Made by a program: the position numbers and the translations under genes
Part shown: in pieces, positions 8,622-18,364 of the stretch
Layout of the letters: the number at the start of each line of letters is the position of its first letter
Numbering within the stretch: the first letter of the stretch is position 1
The notes under the pieces: generated by a model
What the model saw: only the letters and a program-made list of their open reading frames with translations
The model's database searches: none
Told to the model about the DNA's origin: nothing
Assembly: GCA_963839645.1 (NCBI GenBank)
Contig: CAWIVZ010000001.1
Span: forward strand, 744,001 to 808,000
Origin: PALSA-911 sp963839645
Lineage (GTDB): Bacteria > Pseudomonadota > Alphaproteobacteria > Acetobacterales > Acetobacteraceae
DNA length: 64,000 nt
Direction of reading: 5' to 3'

Positions 8622-10487
8622 TCAGGCAGCGGCCTCCTCAAGAGCCTCCTCGGCGACCAGCCACGCGGTTTCGGCCTCCGCCTCGGCGCGCTTGATGGCA
8701 CCGAGGCGGGTGGTGGCGGCCGTCAATTCGGACTTCCGGCCGGGCGCGTAAAGCTCGGGATCGGCCAGCAAGGCTTCAATCGCCGCGCGTTCCTTGGCCA
8801 ATTTGGCAAGCCGGGCCTCGGCGTCCTTGGCCTGCTTGCGCAGCGGTGCCAGGGCGGCGCGGGCCTCGGCCCGGTCGCGGCGGTCGTCGCGCCTTGTGCC
8901 GGCATCGGCTTTCGGCGCCGGCCGGGCGCGATCGGCGAGCACCGCCCGGTAATCGTCCAGGTCGCCCTCGAAAGTCTTCACGGTGCCGTCGCTCACCAGC
9001 CACAGCCGGTCGGCGACCAGTTCCACCAGATGCGGATCATGGGTGATCAGCAGCACCGCGCCGGAGAAATCCGCCAGCGCCTTCACCAGCGCGTCGCGCG
9101 CGTCGATGTCCAGATGGTTGGTGGGCTCATCCAGGATCAGCAATTGCGGCGCGTCCCGCGTCGCCAGCGCCAGCAGCAGCCGGGCCTTTTCGCCGCCCGA
9201 CAGGTTCTTCACCGTCGTGTCCGCCCGGTCCGCGTCCAGGCCAAAGCGGGCCAGCTGGGCGCGCACCTGCGGCGGCGTGGCGCGCGGCAAGGCGCGGGTC
9301 ATGTGCAGCACCGGCGTGTCGTCCATCGACAGATCGTCTTCCTGGTGCTGGGCGAAATACCCCACGCGCAGCCGCGGGCCGCGCCGCACCTCGCCACGCA
9401 TCGGCTCCAGCCGCCCGGCGAGCAATTTCGCGAAAGTGGACTTGCCGTTGCCGTTGGCGCCAAGCAGCGCGATCCGGTCGTCCATGTCGATGTTCAGCGA
9501 CAGGTTGCGCAGTACCGGCTTGCCGTCATAGCCGACCGTGACGTTGTCCAGCGCCAGGATCGGCGGCGACAGATGCGCGGGCTCGGGGAAGGCGAAGCGG
9601 GTGGGCGCCTCCTCGATCACGGATTCCAGCTGCGGCATCCGCGCCAGCGCCTTGATCCGTGCCTGCGCCTGCCGCGCCTTGGTGGCCTGGGCGCGGAAGC
9701 GGTCGATGAAGGATTGGATGTGCGCCCGCTCGGCGGCCATCTTCTCCACCGCGCGGTTCTGCTGCATGGCGCGTTCGGTGCGGATGCGCACGAACTCGTC
9801 GAAGCCGCCGGGGGTGACGGAGATCTTGCCCTTGTCCAGATGGGCGATGCAGTCCACCGCGCGGTCCAGCAGGCCGCGATCATGCGAAACCACCACCGCG
9901 GCGCCGGGGAATTTCGCCAGCCAGCCTTCCAGCCACATCGTGGCTTCGAGGTCGAGATGGTTGGTCGGTTCGTCCAGCAGCAGCAGATCGGGGTTGGCGA
10001 ACAGGGCCGTCGCCAGCGCCACGCGCATGCGCCAGCCGCCGGAGAAGGACGACACCGGCCGCGCCTGGGCGGCCTCGTCGAACCCTAGCCCGGCCAGGAT
10101 GGTGGCGGCGCGGGCCGGGGCGGCGTCGGCGCCGATGGCGCGCAGCCGGTCATGCACCTCGGCCAGCCGGTGCGGCTCGGCGTGCTCCGCCTCGTGCAGC
10201 AATGCCAGGCGTTCCTCGTCGCCCTGCAGCACGATTTCCAGCAGGGACAGATCGCCGGAGGGAGCTTCCTGCCTCACCTGCGCCATGCGCGCGCGCGCGG
10301 CCAGCCGGATCTCGCCGCCATCGGGGGCGAGCTCGCCGGAGATCGCCTTCAGCAGGGTGGACTTGCCGGCGCCGTTGCGCCCGACCAGGCCGATGCGCCG
10401 GCCGGGGTCCACCGTGAAATCGGCATTGTCGAGCAGCAGGCGCCCGCCGAGCCGGATCGAGAGGCCGGAGATGGTGAGGAGGCTCAT
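8622..10487 (-). CDS. ABC-F family ATPase (Uup/YheS type)
   Basis: A cytoplasmic ABC-F protein of 621 residues, with two ABC cassettes and no membrane domain. Such proteins act on ribosomes or relieve translation stalls. Walker A motifs are GRNGAGKST (about 35) and GANGNGKST (about 335); signatures are SFSGGWRMR and LSGGEKARL; each cassette carries DEPTNHLD. An arginine- and alanine-rich linker separates the cassettes, and the C-terminal 90 residues look like a charged coiled coil. The start is divergent to ndk. Assignment to the YheS rather than Uup subgroup is by overall look only. Confidence 0.92.
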   Translation of the reverse strand: MSLLTISGLSIRLGGRLLLDNADFTVDPGRRIGLVGRNGAGKSTLLKAISGELAPDGGEIRLAARARMAQVRQEAPSGDLSLLEIVLQGDEERLALLHEAEHAEPHRLAEVHDRLRAIGADAAPARAATILAGLGFDEAAQARPVSSFSGGWRMRVALATALFANPDLLLLDEPTNHLDLEATMWLEGWLAKFPGAAVVVSHDRGLLDRAVDCIAHLDKGKISVTPGGFDEFVRIRTERAMQQNRAVEKMAAERAHIQSFIDRFRAQATKARQAQARIKALARMPQLESVIEEAPTRFAFPEPAHLSPPILALDNVTVGYDGKPVLRNLSLNIDMDDRIALLGANGNGKSTFAKLLAGRLEPMRGEVRRGPRLRVGYFAQHQEDDLSMDDTPVLHMTRALPRATPPQVRAQLARFGLDADRADTTVKNLSGGEKARLLLALATRDAPQLLILDEPTNHLDIDARDALVKALADFSGAVLLITHDPHLVELVADRLWLVSDGTVKTFEGDLDDYRAVLADRARPAPKADAGTRRDDRRDRAEARAALAPLRKQAKDAEARLAKLAKERAAIEALLADPELYAPGRKSELTAATTRLGAIKRAEAEAETAWLVAEEALEEAAA

Positions 10488-10640
10488 GGCGGAGGTTTAC
10501 GGCGAGACCCGGCCGGTGATGCCGCAATGCGGCAATCAACGCGCATGCCCAGGCTGGTGGCACTTCCTGGGGGTTGCCGGCATGGGTCATCCCCTCTAAA
10601 GCCCCGCGCGACACCGACCCTTTTCCCAAGGACCGCAGAC

Positions 10641-11063
10641 ATGGCCATCGAACGCACCTTCTCCATCCTCAAGCCCGACGCCACGCGGCGCAACCTGACC
10701 GGCAAGATCAATGCGGTGCTGGAAGGCGCCGGCCTGCGCATCGTCGCCCAGAAGCGCATCCACATGACCACGGCGCAGGCCGAGGCGTTCTACGGCGTGC
10801 ACCGCGAGCGGCCGTTCTTCCGCGACCTGGTGACCTTCATGACCTCCGGCCCGGTGGTCGTGCAGGTGCTGGAAGGCGAGAACGCGGTGCTGAAGAACCG
10901 CGACGTGATGGGCGCCACCAACCCGGCCAACGCCGCCGAGGGCACCATCCGCAAGCTGTTCGCCGAGAGCATCGAGGCGAATTCCGTGCACGGCTCGGAC
11001 AGCCTCGAGAACGCGGCCACCGAGATCGCCTATTTCTTCGCCGGCACCGAGATCGTCGGCTAA
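10641..11063 (+). CDS. ndk: Nucleoside diphosphate kinase
   Basis: Transfers the gamma phosphate of ATP to nucleoside diphosphates, balancing NTP and dNTP pools in the cytoplasm. The 140 residues match the family length exactly. The start ERTFSILKPDATRR is typical, and the active-site histidine is in SVHGSDSLENA near residue 117. AAGGA precedes the ATG at 10641. The gene is divergent from the ABC-F gene across 153 nt and is followed by a DoxX-type gene after 27 nt. Confidence 0.97.
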   Translation: MAIERTFSILKPDATRRNLTGKINAVLEGAGLRIVAQKRIHMTTAQAEAFYGVHRERPFFRDLVTFMTSGPVVVQVLEGENAVLKNRDVMGATNPANAAEGTIRKLFAESIEANSVHGSDSLENAATEIAYFFAGTEIVG

Positions 11064-11090
11064 TCCGAACGGACGAAAGGGCCAACAGCC

Positions 11091-11468
11091 ATGCTGACCA
11101 ATCTGGCGCTGCTGTTGGCCCGCGTTCTGCTGAGCGCGCTGTTCATCCAGTCGGGCTTCACCAAACTCACGTCCTACGCCTTCATCGTCGGCTATTTCCA
11201 CAAGCTCGGCCTGCCGTTCCCGCCGGCGGCCTGGGCGGTGGCGGTGGCGATGGAATTCGGCGGCGGCCTGCTCATCCTGGCGGGCTATCGCACCCGCCTC
11301 GTGGCGTCGCTGATGGCCGCGTTCACCGTGGCGACCGCGCTGATTGCCCATTACCATCCCGGCGATGCCGGGCAGATGCTCCAGTTCATGAAGAATCTCG
11401 CCATCGCCGGCGGCTTCCTGCAGCTGGCCGCCACAGGTCCGGGCAGGTTCGCGATCGGCCGAGGCTGA
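11091..11468 (+). CDS. DoxX family membrane protein
   Basis: A 125-residue inner-membrane protein with four predicted hydrophobic helices. The DoxX pattern is clear: LARVLLSALFIQSGFTKL at the N-terminus, FPPAAWAVAVAMEFGGGLLI in the middle and KNLAIAGGFLQLA near the end. DoxX proteins are linked to redox and thiol homeostasis in some bacteria, but the biochemical role is unclear. It probably shares the ndk transcript (27 nt gap) and converges with the MmgE/PrpD gene. Confidence 0.88.
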   Translation: MLTNLALLLARVLLSALFIQSGFTKLTSYAFIVGYFHKLGLPFPPAAWAVAVAMEFGGGLLILAGYRTRLVASLMAAFTVATALIAHYHPGDAGQMLQFMKNLAIAGGFLQLAATGPGRFAIGRG

Positions 11469-11486
11469 CTTCCCGCCAGCTGAAGT

Positions 11487-12869
11487 TCAGCCGGTCAGCA
11501 GCGCGAACAGCCGCGACAGATCGGCCTGACCGGCCAGGCCGCGCACCTGCGCCGCAATCTCTCGCGCCGCCGCCTCGCCGACGCGCGGGGCGGCATTGCT
11601 CAGGAACTTGGCCTCGATCTCGGCCGGCGTCAGCTTGTCCTGCGGGTCTCCCTTGGGGAAATACCGCGTCTCCGTCAGCTTGCGTCCGTCCTTCAGCGTG
11701 ATCGTCACCCGCGCGGGGAACTTGTCCGGATACAGCTTGTTCAACTCCGCATCCGCCACCGTCTCGGTGCGTGCCAGCAAATCCTGCACCGCCTTGTCCA
11801 TCACCCGGGCCGGGGCGAACTGTGCCTGTCCCACCGCGCGGTCGGTGGCCGCGATCGCCACGCAATACGGCACCGACACCCGCGCCCCCATCGGCGTGTT
11901 GACGATCTTGTTGCTGAAATGCGTTTTCACCGTGTTGTAGGTCTCGTTCACGATGGAGGCGATGTCCGCCGGCTTCACATCGTGCTTGCCGACGATATCG
12001 AGCGTCGCCTGGATCGGCGCGTGGCTCGCCAGGATCGAGGGGAACCATTTGAAGCCGTTCTGCAGGATCTCCCACTCCGTGCCCAGGCCGCGCGTGGGCG
12101 CTGCCATGTCCGGCATTTCGGAAAAAGCGCGGGCGTAGCCCTTCTCGTGCTCGATCATCTCCGGCGGGCTGGTGGCGCCCAATGCCGCCAGCCGGGCGGA
12201 GATTATGCCGTTCAGCGCCGCCTTGCCCGGATGCAGGCTCTTGGTGAAGTCGCCGAAGCTGAAGAACGTGTTCAGCCCCGCCGCCTGGGTGCCCGCGAAA
12301 CCCAACGCATAGGTGGCGCCTTCCGCGTCCAGCCCCAGCGCCGAGGCGGCGGCGGCCGCCGCGCCGAACGTGCCGTTGGTCGCGGTGGAGTGCCAGAAGC
12401 GGTAATGGTTCGGCATCACCGTCATGCCGATGCGCACCGCCACCTCGTAGCCGGCGACGATGGCGGTGATCACCTGCCGCCCCGTGAGCTTCCGCTCCTC
12501 CGCCAGGCCCAGCACCACCGGCACGATCACCGAACCGGTATGCAGCAGCGCGCGCTTGTGGGTGTCGTCGTAATCGGCGGCATTGGCCAGGATGCCGTTG
12601 GCCAGCGCCGCCAGCCCGGCGTCGGTGCGCGCGCCGCGCGATCCCCAGATGCCGGCGCTGGGTGCCGCGTGGAAGCTGGCGGCGAGTTGCTGGGCGATCC
12701 GGCCCTTGTCCGGGTCCTCCTCCCAGGCCGCGATGCAGCAGCCGAGCGTATCCAGGATCACATCCGCCGCCTGCGCCACCACGTCGGCCGGCAGCGCCTC
12801 GAAGGTCAGGCCGGCGACGAAGCTTCCCTGCGCGCGGGTCTGGCCGTGCGGCGTCTGCGAACTGTCCAA
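11487..12869 (-). CDS. MmgE/PrpD family protein
   Basis: A 460-residue member of the MmgE/PrpD family, which includes 2-methylcitrate dehydratase, cis-aconitate decarboxylase and many unassigned dehydratase-like enzymes. Family features include AALANGILANAADYDDTHK near residue 95, a GYEVAVRIG block and KWFPSILASHAPIQ near residue 270. No prpB, prpC or acnD gene is nearby, so a role in propionate metabolism is not supported; the substrate is open. It stands alone between convergent doxX and a divergent secreted-protein gene. Confidence 0.87.
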   Translation of the reverse strand: MDSSQTPHGQTRAQGSFVAGLTFEALPADVVAQAADVILDTLGCCIAAWEEDPDKGRIAQQLAASFHAAPSAGIWGSRGARTDAGLAALANGILANAADYDDTHKRALLHTGSVIVPVVLGLAEERKLTGRQVITAIVAGYEVAVRIGMTVMPNHYRFWHSTATNGTFGAAAAAASALGLDAEGATYALGFAGTQAAGLNTFFSFGDFTKSLHPGKAALNGIISARLAALGATSPPEMIEHEKGYARAFSEMPDMAAPTRGLGTEWEILQNGFKWFPSILASHAPIQATLDIVGKHDVKPADIASIVNETYNTVKTHFSNKIVNTPMGARVSVPYCVAIAATDRAVGQAQFAPARVMDKAVQDLLARTETVADAELNKLYPDKFPARVTITLKDGRKLTETRYFPKGDPQDKLTPAEIEAKFLSNAAPRVGEAAAREIAAQVRGLAGQADLSRLFALLTG

Positions 12870-12976
12870 GCGATCCTCCCGAAGCGTGCTTTGGCCGTCA
12901 GCCTATCCCCGCGCGGGCCGGCTGTCATGGGATGGGGCGCATGGTCAGGCGGTGTCGCTTCTGACATCCTCCCGGC

Positions 12977-13523
12977 ATGAAAATTCGCCTGCTTTCCCTC
13001 TTGGCGGCTACGCGTCGCGCTCGTCAGCCTCACCAGCGTTGGCCGGGCCGGTACGGGCCCGTCAACGCCGCCGGCCAGGCTTGAAGCGTTCCTCCAAGGC
13101 TATATTCAGGGCCAAGGCGGTTCGCTCACCGACAAGGACACCCGCTACTCGGCGGCCTTTGTCGACCTGACCGGCGATGGCCGGAAGGAGGCTGTCGTCT
13201 ACCTGTCGGGCAGGGAGTGGTGCGGCAGCGGCGGATGCACGATGCTCATACTGTCGCCCCGCAGGAACTCGTACCGGCTGGTCACCAAGGTGACGATCAC
13301 GCGGACGCCGATCCGATTGCTGAACACCACCCGCCATGGCTGGCGCGACATCGGCGTATTTGTGCAAGGCGGCGGCATTCAGCCGGGATACGAAGCCGCG
13401 CTCTCCTTCGACGGCAAGACCTACCCCCGCAATCCCTCGGTGCCGCCCGCCCGTCCGCTGACCAACGCCACGGGGGATTTGCTGATCGGGCCGGATGACG
13501 CGGGACAACCGCTTCACCATTGA
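12977..13523 (+). CDS. Secreted hypothetical protein, one frameshift near 13005
   Basis: The ATG at 12977 opens MKIRLLSLLA in one frame; one base later the frame continues LRVALVSLTSVGRAG and on to the stop at 13523. The joined product of about 180 residues starts with a signal-peptide-like segment. The mature part contains DLTGDGRKEAVVYLSG and WCGSGGCTMLIL. This block, with acidic DxxGDG and a two-cysteine glycine-rich loop, recurs in uncharacterised periplasmic proteins of proteobacteria. The function is unknown. The assignment depends on accepting one extra base at the break. Confidence 0.6.
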
Positions 13524-13552
13524 TCGGCCGGGAGAGCCCCGGCCGCCACTGC

Positions 13553-14380
13553 TCAGGCCGCCGGCTTGCGCCCCTCGATGCTGGCGGAAACAACAAAATC
13601 CTCCACGCCACGGCCGGGTGCCCAGGTCGCGATCAGCTCGCGGCTTTCCGGCTTGGGCGTCACGCGGATATCGGCGAACCCCGCCTCGGCCAGCCATGCC
13701 TCGATCTGCGCCACCGGCACCGCGCCAGACACGCAGCCGCAGATCAGGCCGCCGTCAGCCGCCAGGTCCGCAGACAACGGGGAAATATTCACCACGTCGG
13801 AGATCGCCAGCCGCCCGCCCGGCTTCAGCACCCGGAACGCCTCGCGGAACACCTGCGCCTTGTCGGGCACCAGGTTGATCACGCAGTTCGACAGGATCAC
13901 GTCGGCGGTGTTGTCGGCGACCGGCAGATGCTCGATCTCGCCGAGGCGGAATTCCACGTTCGCGACGCCGACCTTGGCGGCGTTCTCGCGCGCCTTCCGC
14001 AGCATCTCGTGCGTCATGTCGACGCCGATCACGCGGCCCTCGGCGCCGACCTGCCGGGCCGCGAGCAGGCAGTCGAAGCCGGCGCCGCTGCCCAGATCGA
14101 CCACCATCTCACCGGCTTTCAAGCCAGCGATTGCCTGCGGGTTGCCGCAGCCAAGGCCGAGATTGGCGCCCTCCGGCACGGCGGCGAGTTCCTCGGCCGA
14201 ATAGCCCATCTGCATCGACTTGCTGTCCGCGTCCGGCGCCGCCGGCGTGCCACAGCAGGACGACGCCGTTGGAGCGCAGCACGCCGAGGCCTCCACGGGC
14301 GCGCAGCAATCGGAAATCGTGCCGGCCGCGATGCCGCCATAGCGGGCGCGAACCATTTCCTTGATCTCGGTCTCGTTCAT
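13553..14380 (-). CDS. arsM: Arsenite S-adenosylmethionine methyltransferase
   Basis: Methylates As(III) to volatile or less retained species. It has 275 residues with SAM-binding motif DLGSGAGFDCLLAA (about 95-108) and PDKAQVFREAFRVLKPGG. Catalytic-type cysteines are in ILSNCVINL and GGLICGCVSG. The N-terminus has three CC pairs within about 20 residues (DCCAPV, ACCAP, SCCG), a likely extra arsenic or metal-binding patch. No arsR, arsB, arsC or acr3 gene is near, so it is an orphan resistance gene. The start at 14380 gives the usual N-terminus, MNETEIKEMV. Confidence 0.9.
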   Translation of the reverse strand: MNETEIKEMVRARYGGIAAGTISDCCAPVEASACCAPTASSCCGTPAAPDADSKSMQMGYSAEELAAVPEGANLGLGCGNPQAIAGLKAGEMVVDLGSGAGFDCLLAARQVGAEGRVIGVDMTHEMLRKARENAAKVGVANVEFRLGEIEHLPVADNTADVILSNCVINLVPDKAQVFREAFRVLKPGGRLAISDVVNISPLSADLAADGGLICGCVSGAVPVAQIEAWLAEAGFADIRVTPKPESRELIATWAPGRGVEDFVVSASIEGRKPAA

Positions 14381-14420
14381 GCGCGTGTCCCTCCCCGGTG
14401 CCGATCCTCGCCCGGCCAAT

Positions 14421-16102
14421 CTAACCGATTTCCTCTGGAATGGCAGCAATCCCCGCCCGGCGCATCCAACGCCCGAAACCGGCATCGGCGGTCAACACGC
14501 ACAGCGGTATCGCCACCAGCAATCCGCCGGCGAAGGGGGCGGCCCACAGCACCGTCCGCCAGCCCGCCATGGCGAACGCGGCGAACACCGCGATCCCCAC
14601 CAGCGTGTGCGGCCAGAGCAGCCTCGCCGCCTCCATCCAGCCGACGCCGCGCCCGGTCCGGTTCTGCGCCGCCCAGGTCTCCTTGAAGCCGAACGCCAGC
14701 CGCAGCATGGCCAGCGTCTTGCTCACCCCGGCGGTGGCATCCAGCAGCAGGGTGAACACCGTCTCCGCCGCGATCCCGGCGAGGAACCGCCCGCGCCCGC
14801 CGTAGCGCCGGCTTTTGGCGGTGATGAGCAGGATTTCCAGATAGGCCAGCAGCTTCGGCGCATACAGCATCCCCGGCCAGGCCAGGGACACCGCCAGCGC
14901 CGGCCCCGCCGGGAACGAGGCGCTGTCCGTCGCCGCCGCCCAGGCGGCGGCCAGCAGGAACAGCAGATAGAGCGGCGCGCCGGCGAACAGCAGGATCGCC
15001 TGCACAAGCTGCCAGCGGCCCATCGGGGCGAAGCCGGGCAGCCGCGAGCAGGGAAAAGTACTGGAAATTCCCCGCCAGCCAGCGCGCGTCCCGGCGCAGG
15101 AACTCCGGCAGCGCCGGCGGATTGGCCTCCCACGATCCCTCCTCGTCCGCCAGCACGCGCACCGCCCAGCCGGCGGCGGCCAGGCGCGCGGCCTCCACCT
15201 GGTCATGCGACAGGATCGCCCGGCCGTCCGGCAACGGCTCCAGCCGGCAATGGGCGCGGAACGGCGCGATGCGGACGATGGCGTTATGGCCCCAGTACGG
15301 CCCGGCCGCGTCCTGCCACCAGGCCTGGCCGGTGGCCCAGCTTCGCATGCCCGCGCGCATGCCGAACTGGAACAGCCGGGGAAATGCCGAGGCGGCCGGC
15401 AGCCCGACCGTCAGATGCTGCACGATCCCGAGCCGGGGTTCGGCCTGCATCGCCCGCACCAGGCGCAGCACCGCGGCCGGCGACATCTCGGAATCCGCGT
15501 CCAGGGTCAGCATAAGCTCGAACTCGCCGGCGTGATGATCCAGGAAGTCCATGATGTTGCCGGCCTTGAAGCCGGCATTCTCCGCCCGGCGGCGGTAGCG
15601 GACGCGCTCCGGCGCGGGATCGGCGGCACGGAAGGCGGCGACGGCCCGCGCCTCCGCCCCGGCCGCCGGGCCGGAAGGCGTGTCGGACAGGATGCACAGG
15701 GCAAAGGCGCCGCCATGGCCCGCCCGGTCCAGCCCGTCCAGCAGCCGGCGCATCGCCGGCAGCACGCCCGCCATGTCCTCGTTGCGGATGGTCAGCGCGA
15801 TGGCGGTGCGCGGCGGCGGACCCGGCGAACGGCAGCCCGTCCTCCACCGGAAACGTCGCGCGCACGGGATCGCGCGCGAACACCAGCAGGCAGAAGCCGA
15901 TCAGCCCGTTGGCGACGCAGATCCCGGTCCACGGCGCGGTGCCCAGGAAGCTCGCCAGCATCACCGCCTTCGCGCCGGTCCAGCCGCCGGGCATCAGCAC
16001 GCGCAGCATCAGGGCCGTCAGACCCGCGGCGGCGGTCAACGCGATCAGCGCGAACAGACAGCGGCGGAGGAAAATGCGGGGAGGGCATGCAGGTACCAAC
16101 AT
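14421..16102 (-). CDS. mdoH: OpgH/MdoH-type glucosyltransferase, two frameshifts
   Basis: Family 2 membrane glucosyltransferase that builds the backbone of osmoregulated periplasmic glucans. The joined product is about 560 residues, shorter than the enterobacterial enzyme, with hydrophobic helices at the N-terminus and near the C-terminus. Catalytic motifs are ENAGFKAGN, TLDADSEM and the distal FLRRDARWLAGN, an R-x-x-RW-type block. The frame breaks near 15822 and 15044; removing one base at each restores it. No mdoG gene is in the window. The start is uncertain because a 20 nt direct repeat overlaps it; 16130 is an alternative. Confidence 0.8.
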
Positions 16103-16145
16103 GGCGGCGCACGCCGCTGGGCCGCAACATGGCGGCGCGCGCCGC
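16098..16145. repeat. Short direct repeat, 20 nt twice
   Basis: Positions 16098-16117 and 16126-16145 are 20-mers that differ at one base (AACATGGCGGCGCACGCCGC with A or G at position 14), spaced 28 nt start to start. They span the 5' end of mdoH and the gap to the divergent glycosyltransferase gene. Each copy contains a possible minus-strand ATG. This is probably a small tandem duplication; a regulatory role is unproven. Confidence 0.6.
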
Positions 16146-16168
16146 GGGAAGCTAGGGTCCGCCGCAAC

Positions 16169-17312
16169 ATGAATTCATCCGCCTCCCACCCGCTCATCGC
16201 CACCGTGCTGCCCCCGCGCGAGGGCTTCGGCCCCGGCCGCACCGGCGCGGTCGGGCTGATCGTGCACCGCCTCGCCGCCGCCGCGCCGGCAGCCCGTTTC
16301 GCAGCGCGATCCTGTGCGGCGAGCAGGCCGGCCCGGTGTTCACCGACATCGAAACCCACATCGTCCGCCCGCCCTGGTGGCGCATCGGCAACATCAACCA
16401 GCGCTACGCCGCCGGCGCGCTGCAGGTGCTGCGCCGCCTGAAGCCGGCGCTGATGGAGGTGCATAACCGGACCGAAGTGGCGCTGGCGCTCGCCGCCGGC
16501 CTGCCGGGCGTGCCCGTCGGCCTGATCCTGCACAACGACCCGCTGACCATGCGCCAGGCCCGCAGCGTGGCGCGAGCGCACCCGCCTGCTGTCGCGGCTC
16601 GCCCGCGTGGTGACGGTATCCGAATTCCTGCGCCGGCAATTGCTGGAGGGCATCCCAACCCCATCCACCCCGCCGGACGTGCTGCCCAACTGCATCGACC
16701 TCGCCGCCCTGCCGCCGCCGGCCAGACGGGAGAAAACCATCCTGTTCGTCGGCCGCGTGGTGCCGGAAAAGGCCCCGGATGCCTTCGTCGCCGCCTGCGC
16801 CGCCGCCCTGCCCCGCCTGCCCGGCTGGCGGGCGGAAATCATCGGCGCCGACCGCTTCCGCGCCGACAGCCCCGACACCGATTTCGTCCGCGGCGTGCGA
16901 ACCGCTGCCCAGGCCGCCGGCGTGGCGCTGCTCGGCTATCGCGACCACCCGGACGTGCTGGCCGCGATGGCCCGCGCCGCCATCGTGGTGATGCCCAGCC
17001 GCTGGCAGGAGCCCTTCGGCCTGACCGCGCTGGAGGCGATGGCCAGCGGAGCGGCGCTGCTGTGCTCCGCCCGCGGCGGCCTGCCGGAAGTCGGCGGCGA
17101 GGCCGCGGTCTATGTCGACCCCGACGATCCCGCCGGCATGGCGCAGGCCATCGTGTCGCTGGCCAGCGACCCCGCCCGCCTCGCCGCCCTCTCGCTCGCC
17201 GGCCGCGACCGCGCCCGCCGGTTCGACCTCGCGCCCACCCGCCGGCGCCTGGACGCGATCCGCGCCAGCATCCTGGCTGCCCCGAATTCCCGCCAATGGC
17301 CGCGGTGGCTGA
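16169..17312 (+). CDS. GT4-type glycosyltransferase, frame broken at least twice
   Basis: A glycosyltransferase of the GT-B fold using a nucleotide sugar. Parts in sequence: MNSSASHPLIATVLPPREG with GAVGLIVHRLA, then EVHNRTEVALALA and LILHNDPLTMR, then TILFVGRVVPEKAPDAFV and the nucleotide-binding EPFGLTALEAMASG near the C-terminus. Breaks lie near 16296 (net loss of one base, or gain of two) and 16575 (one extra base). After the second break the frame runs without a stop into the next gene; a third shift before the TGA at 17310 would close it, so the end given is tentative. It is divergent from mdoH; an envelope or polysaccharide role is inferred. Confidence 0.75.
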
Positions 17313-17368
17313 TCCCGCCGGGCCGGCCTATATACGTTCCCAACAGGCACCCAGCCGGAGCAAACACG

Positions 17369-18357
17369 ATGTCCGCCACAACGACCCCGAAAGACGCCGA
17401 CCTGATCCCCGTGACCGTGCTCACGGGCTATCTCGGCGCCGGCAAGACCACCTTGCTGAACCGCATCCTGACCGAGAACCACGGCCGCAAATACGCCGTG
17501 GTGATCAACGAGTTCGGCGAACTCGGCGTCGATAACGACCTCGTCGTGGATACCGACGAGGAAGTGTTCGAGATGAACAACGGCTGCATCTGCTGCACCG
17601 TGCGCGGCGACCTGATCCGCATCGTCGGCGGCCTGATGAAGCGGCGGGACAAGTTCGACGGCATCATCATCGAGACCACCGGCCTCGCGAACCCCGCCCC
17701 CGTGGCGCAGACCTTCTTCGTCGATGACGGCGTGCGCGCCCGCACCCGGCTGGATGCCATCGTCACCGTGGTGGACGCCAAGAACCTGCCGGCCCGGCTG
17801 CTGGACAGCTCCGAAGCCGCCGACCAGATCGCCTTCGCCGACGTCATCGTGCTCAACAAGACCGATCTGGTAACCCCGGAAGAACTGCGAAGCCGTGGAA
17901 GCGCAGATCCGTGCCATCAACCGCTTCGCCGCCATCCACCGCACCCAGCGCTCGCGCCGTCGCGATCGCCGACGTGCTGGACCAGGGCGCCTTCGACCTC
18001 AACCGCGTGCTGGCGCACACCCCCGGCTTCCTGACCGAGGACGAGCACGAGCATAACGACGACATCAACTCCATGAGCTTCGAGCTCGACAAGCCGGTCG
18101 ACCCGGAGAAATTCAACGCCTGGATCGGCGTCCTGCTGGCCGAGCAGGGCCAGGACCTGCTGCGCACCAAGGGCATCCTCGCCTACAAGGACGACAACCG
18201 CCGCTTCGCCTTCCAGGCCGTGCACATGATCGCCGACGGCGCCTTCATCGGCCCCTGGAAGGACGGCGATCCGCGGATCAGCCGCATCGTCTTCATCGGC
18301 CGCAACCTCAATCGGCCCCAATTGCGCCGAGGCTTCGAAGCATGCGCGGCGGATTGA
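17369..18357 (+). CDS. CobW/COG0523 GTPase, two frameshifts
   Basis: G3E-family P-loop GTPase of the COG0523 group, whose members insert or chaperone zinc, cobalt or other metals. Walker A GYLGAGKTTLLN is at about 20-31, the metal-binding GCICCTVRGD motif (CxCC) at about 72-81, and the guanine-specificity NKTDL near 170. Frame breaks near 17890 and 17955 are each explained by one extra base. The C-terminal domain includes HTPGFLTEDEHEHND, an acidic-histidine patch, and FQAVHMI. About 329 residues is normal. A WD40 gene follows 7 nt downstream. The metal is not decided by sequence; no Zur box was identified. Confidence 0.88.
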
Positions 18358-18364
18358 TCGCCCC

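Noticed and set aside
8622..10487. A long plus-strand open frame opposite the ABC-F gene
   Set aside because: It is a mirror reading of the ABC cassettes; the minus-strand protein has all Walker and signature motifs.
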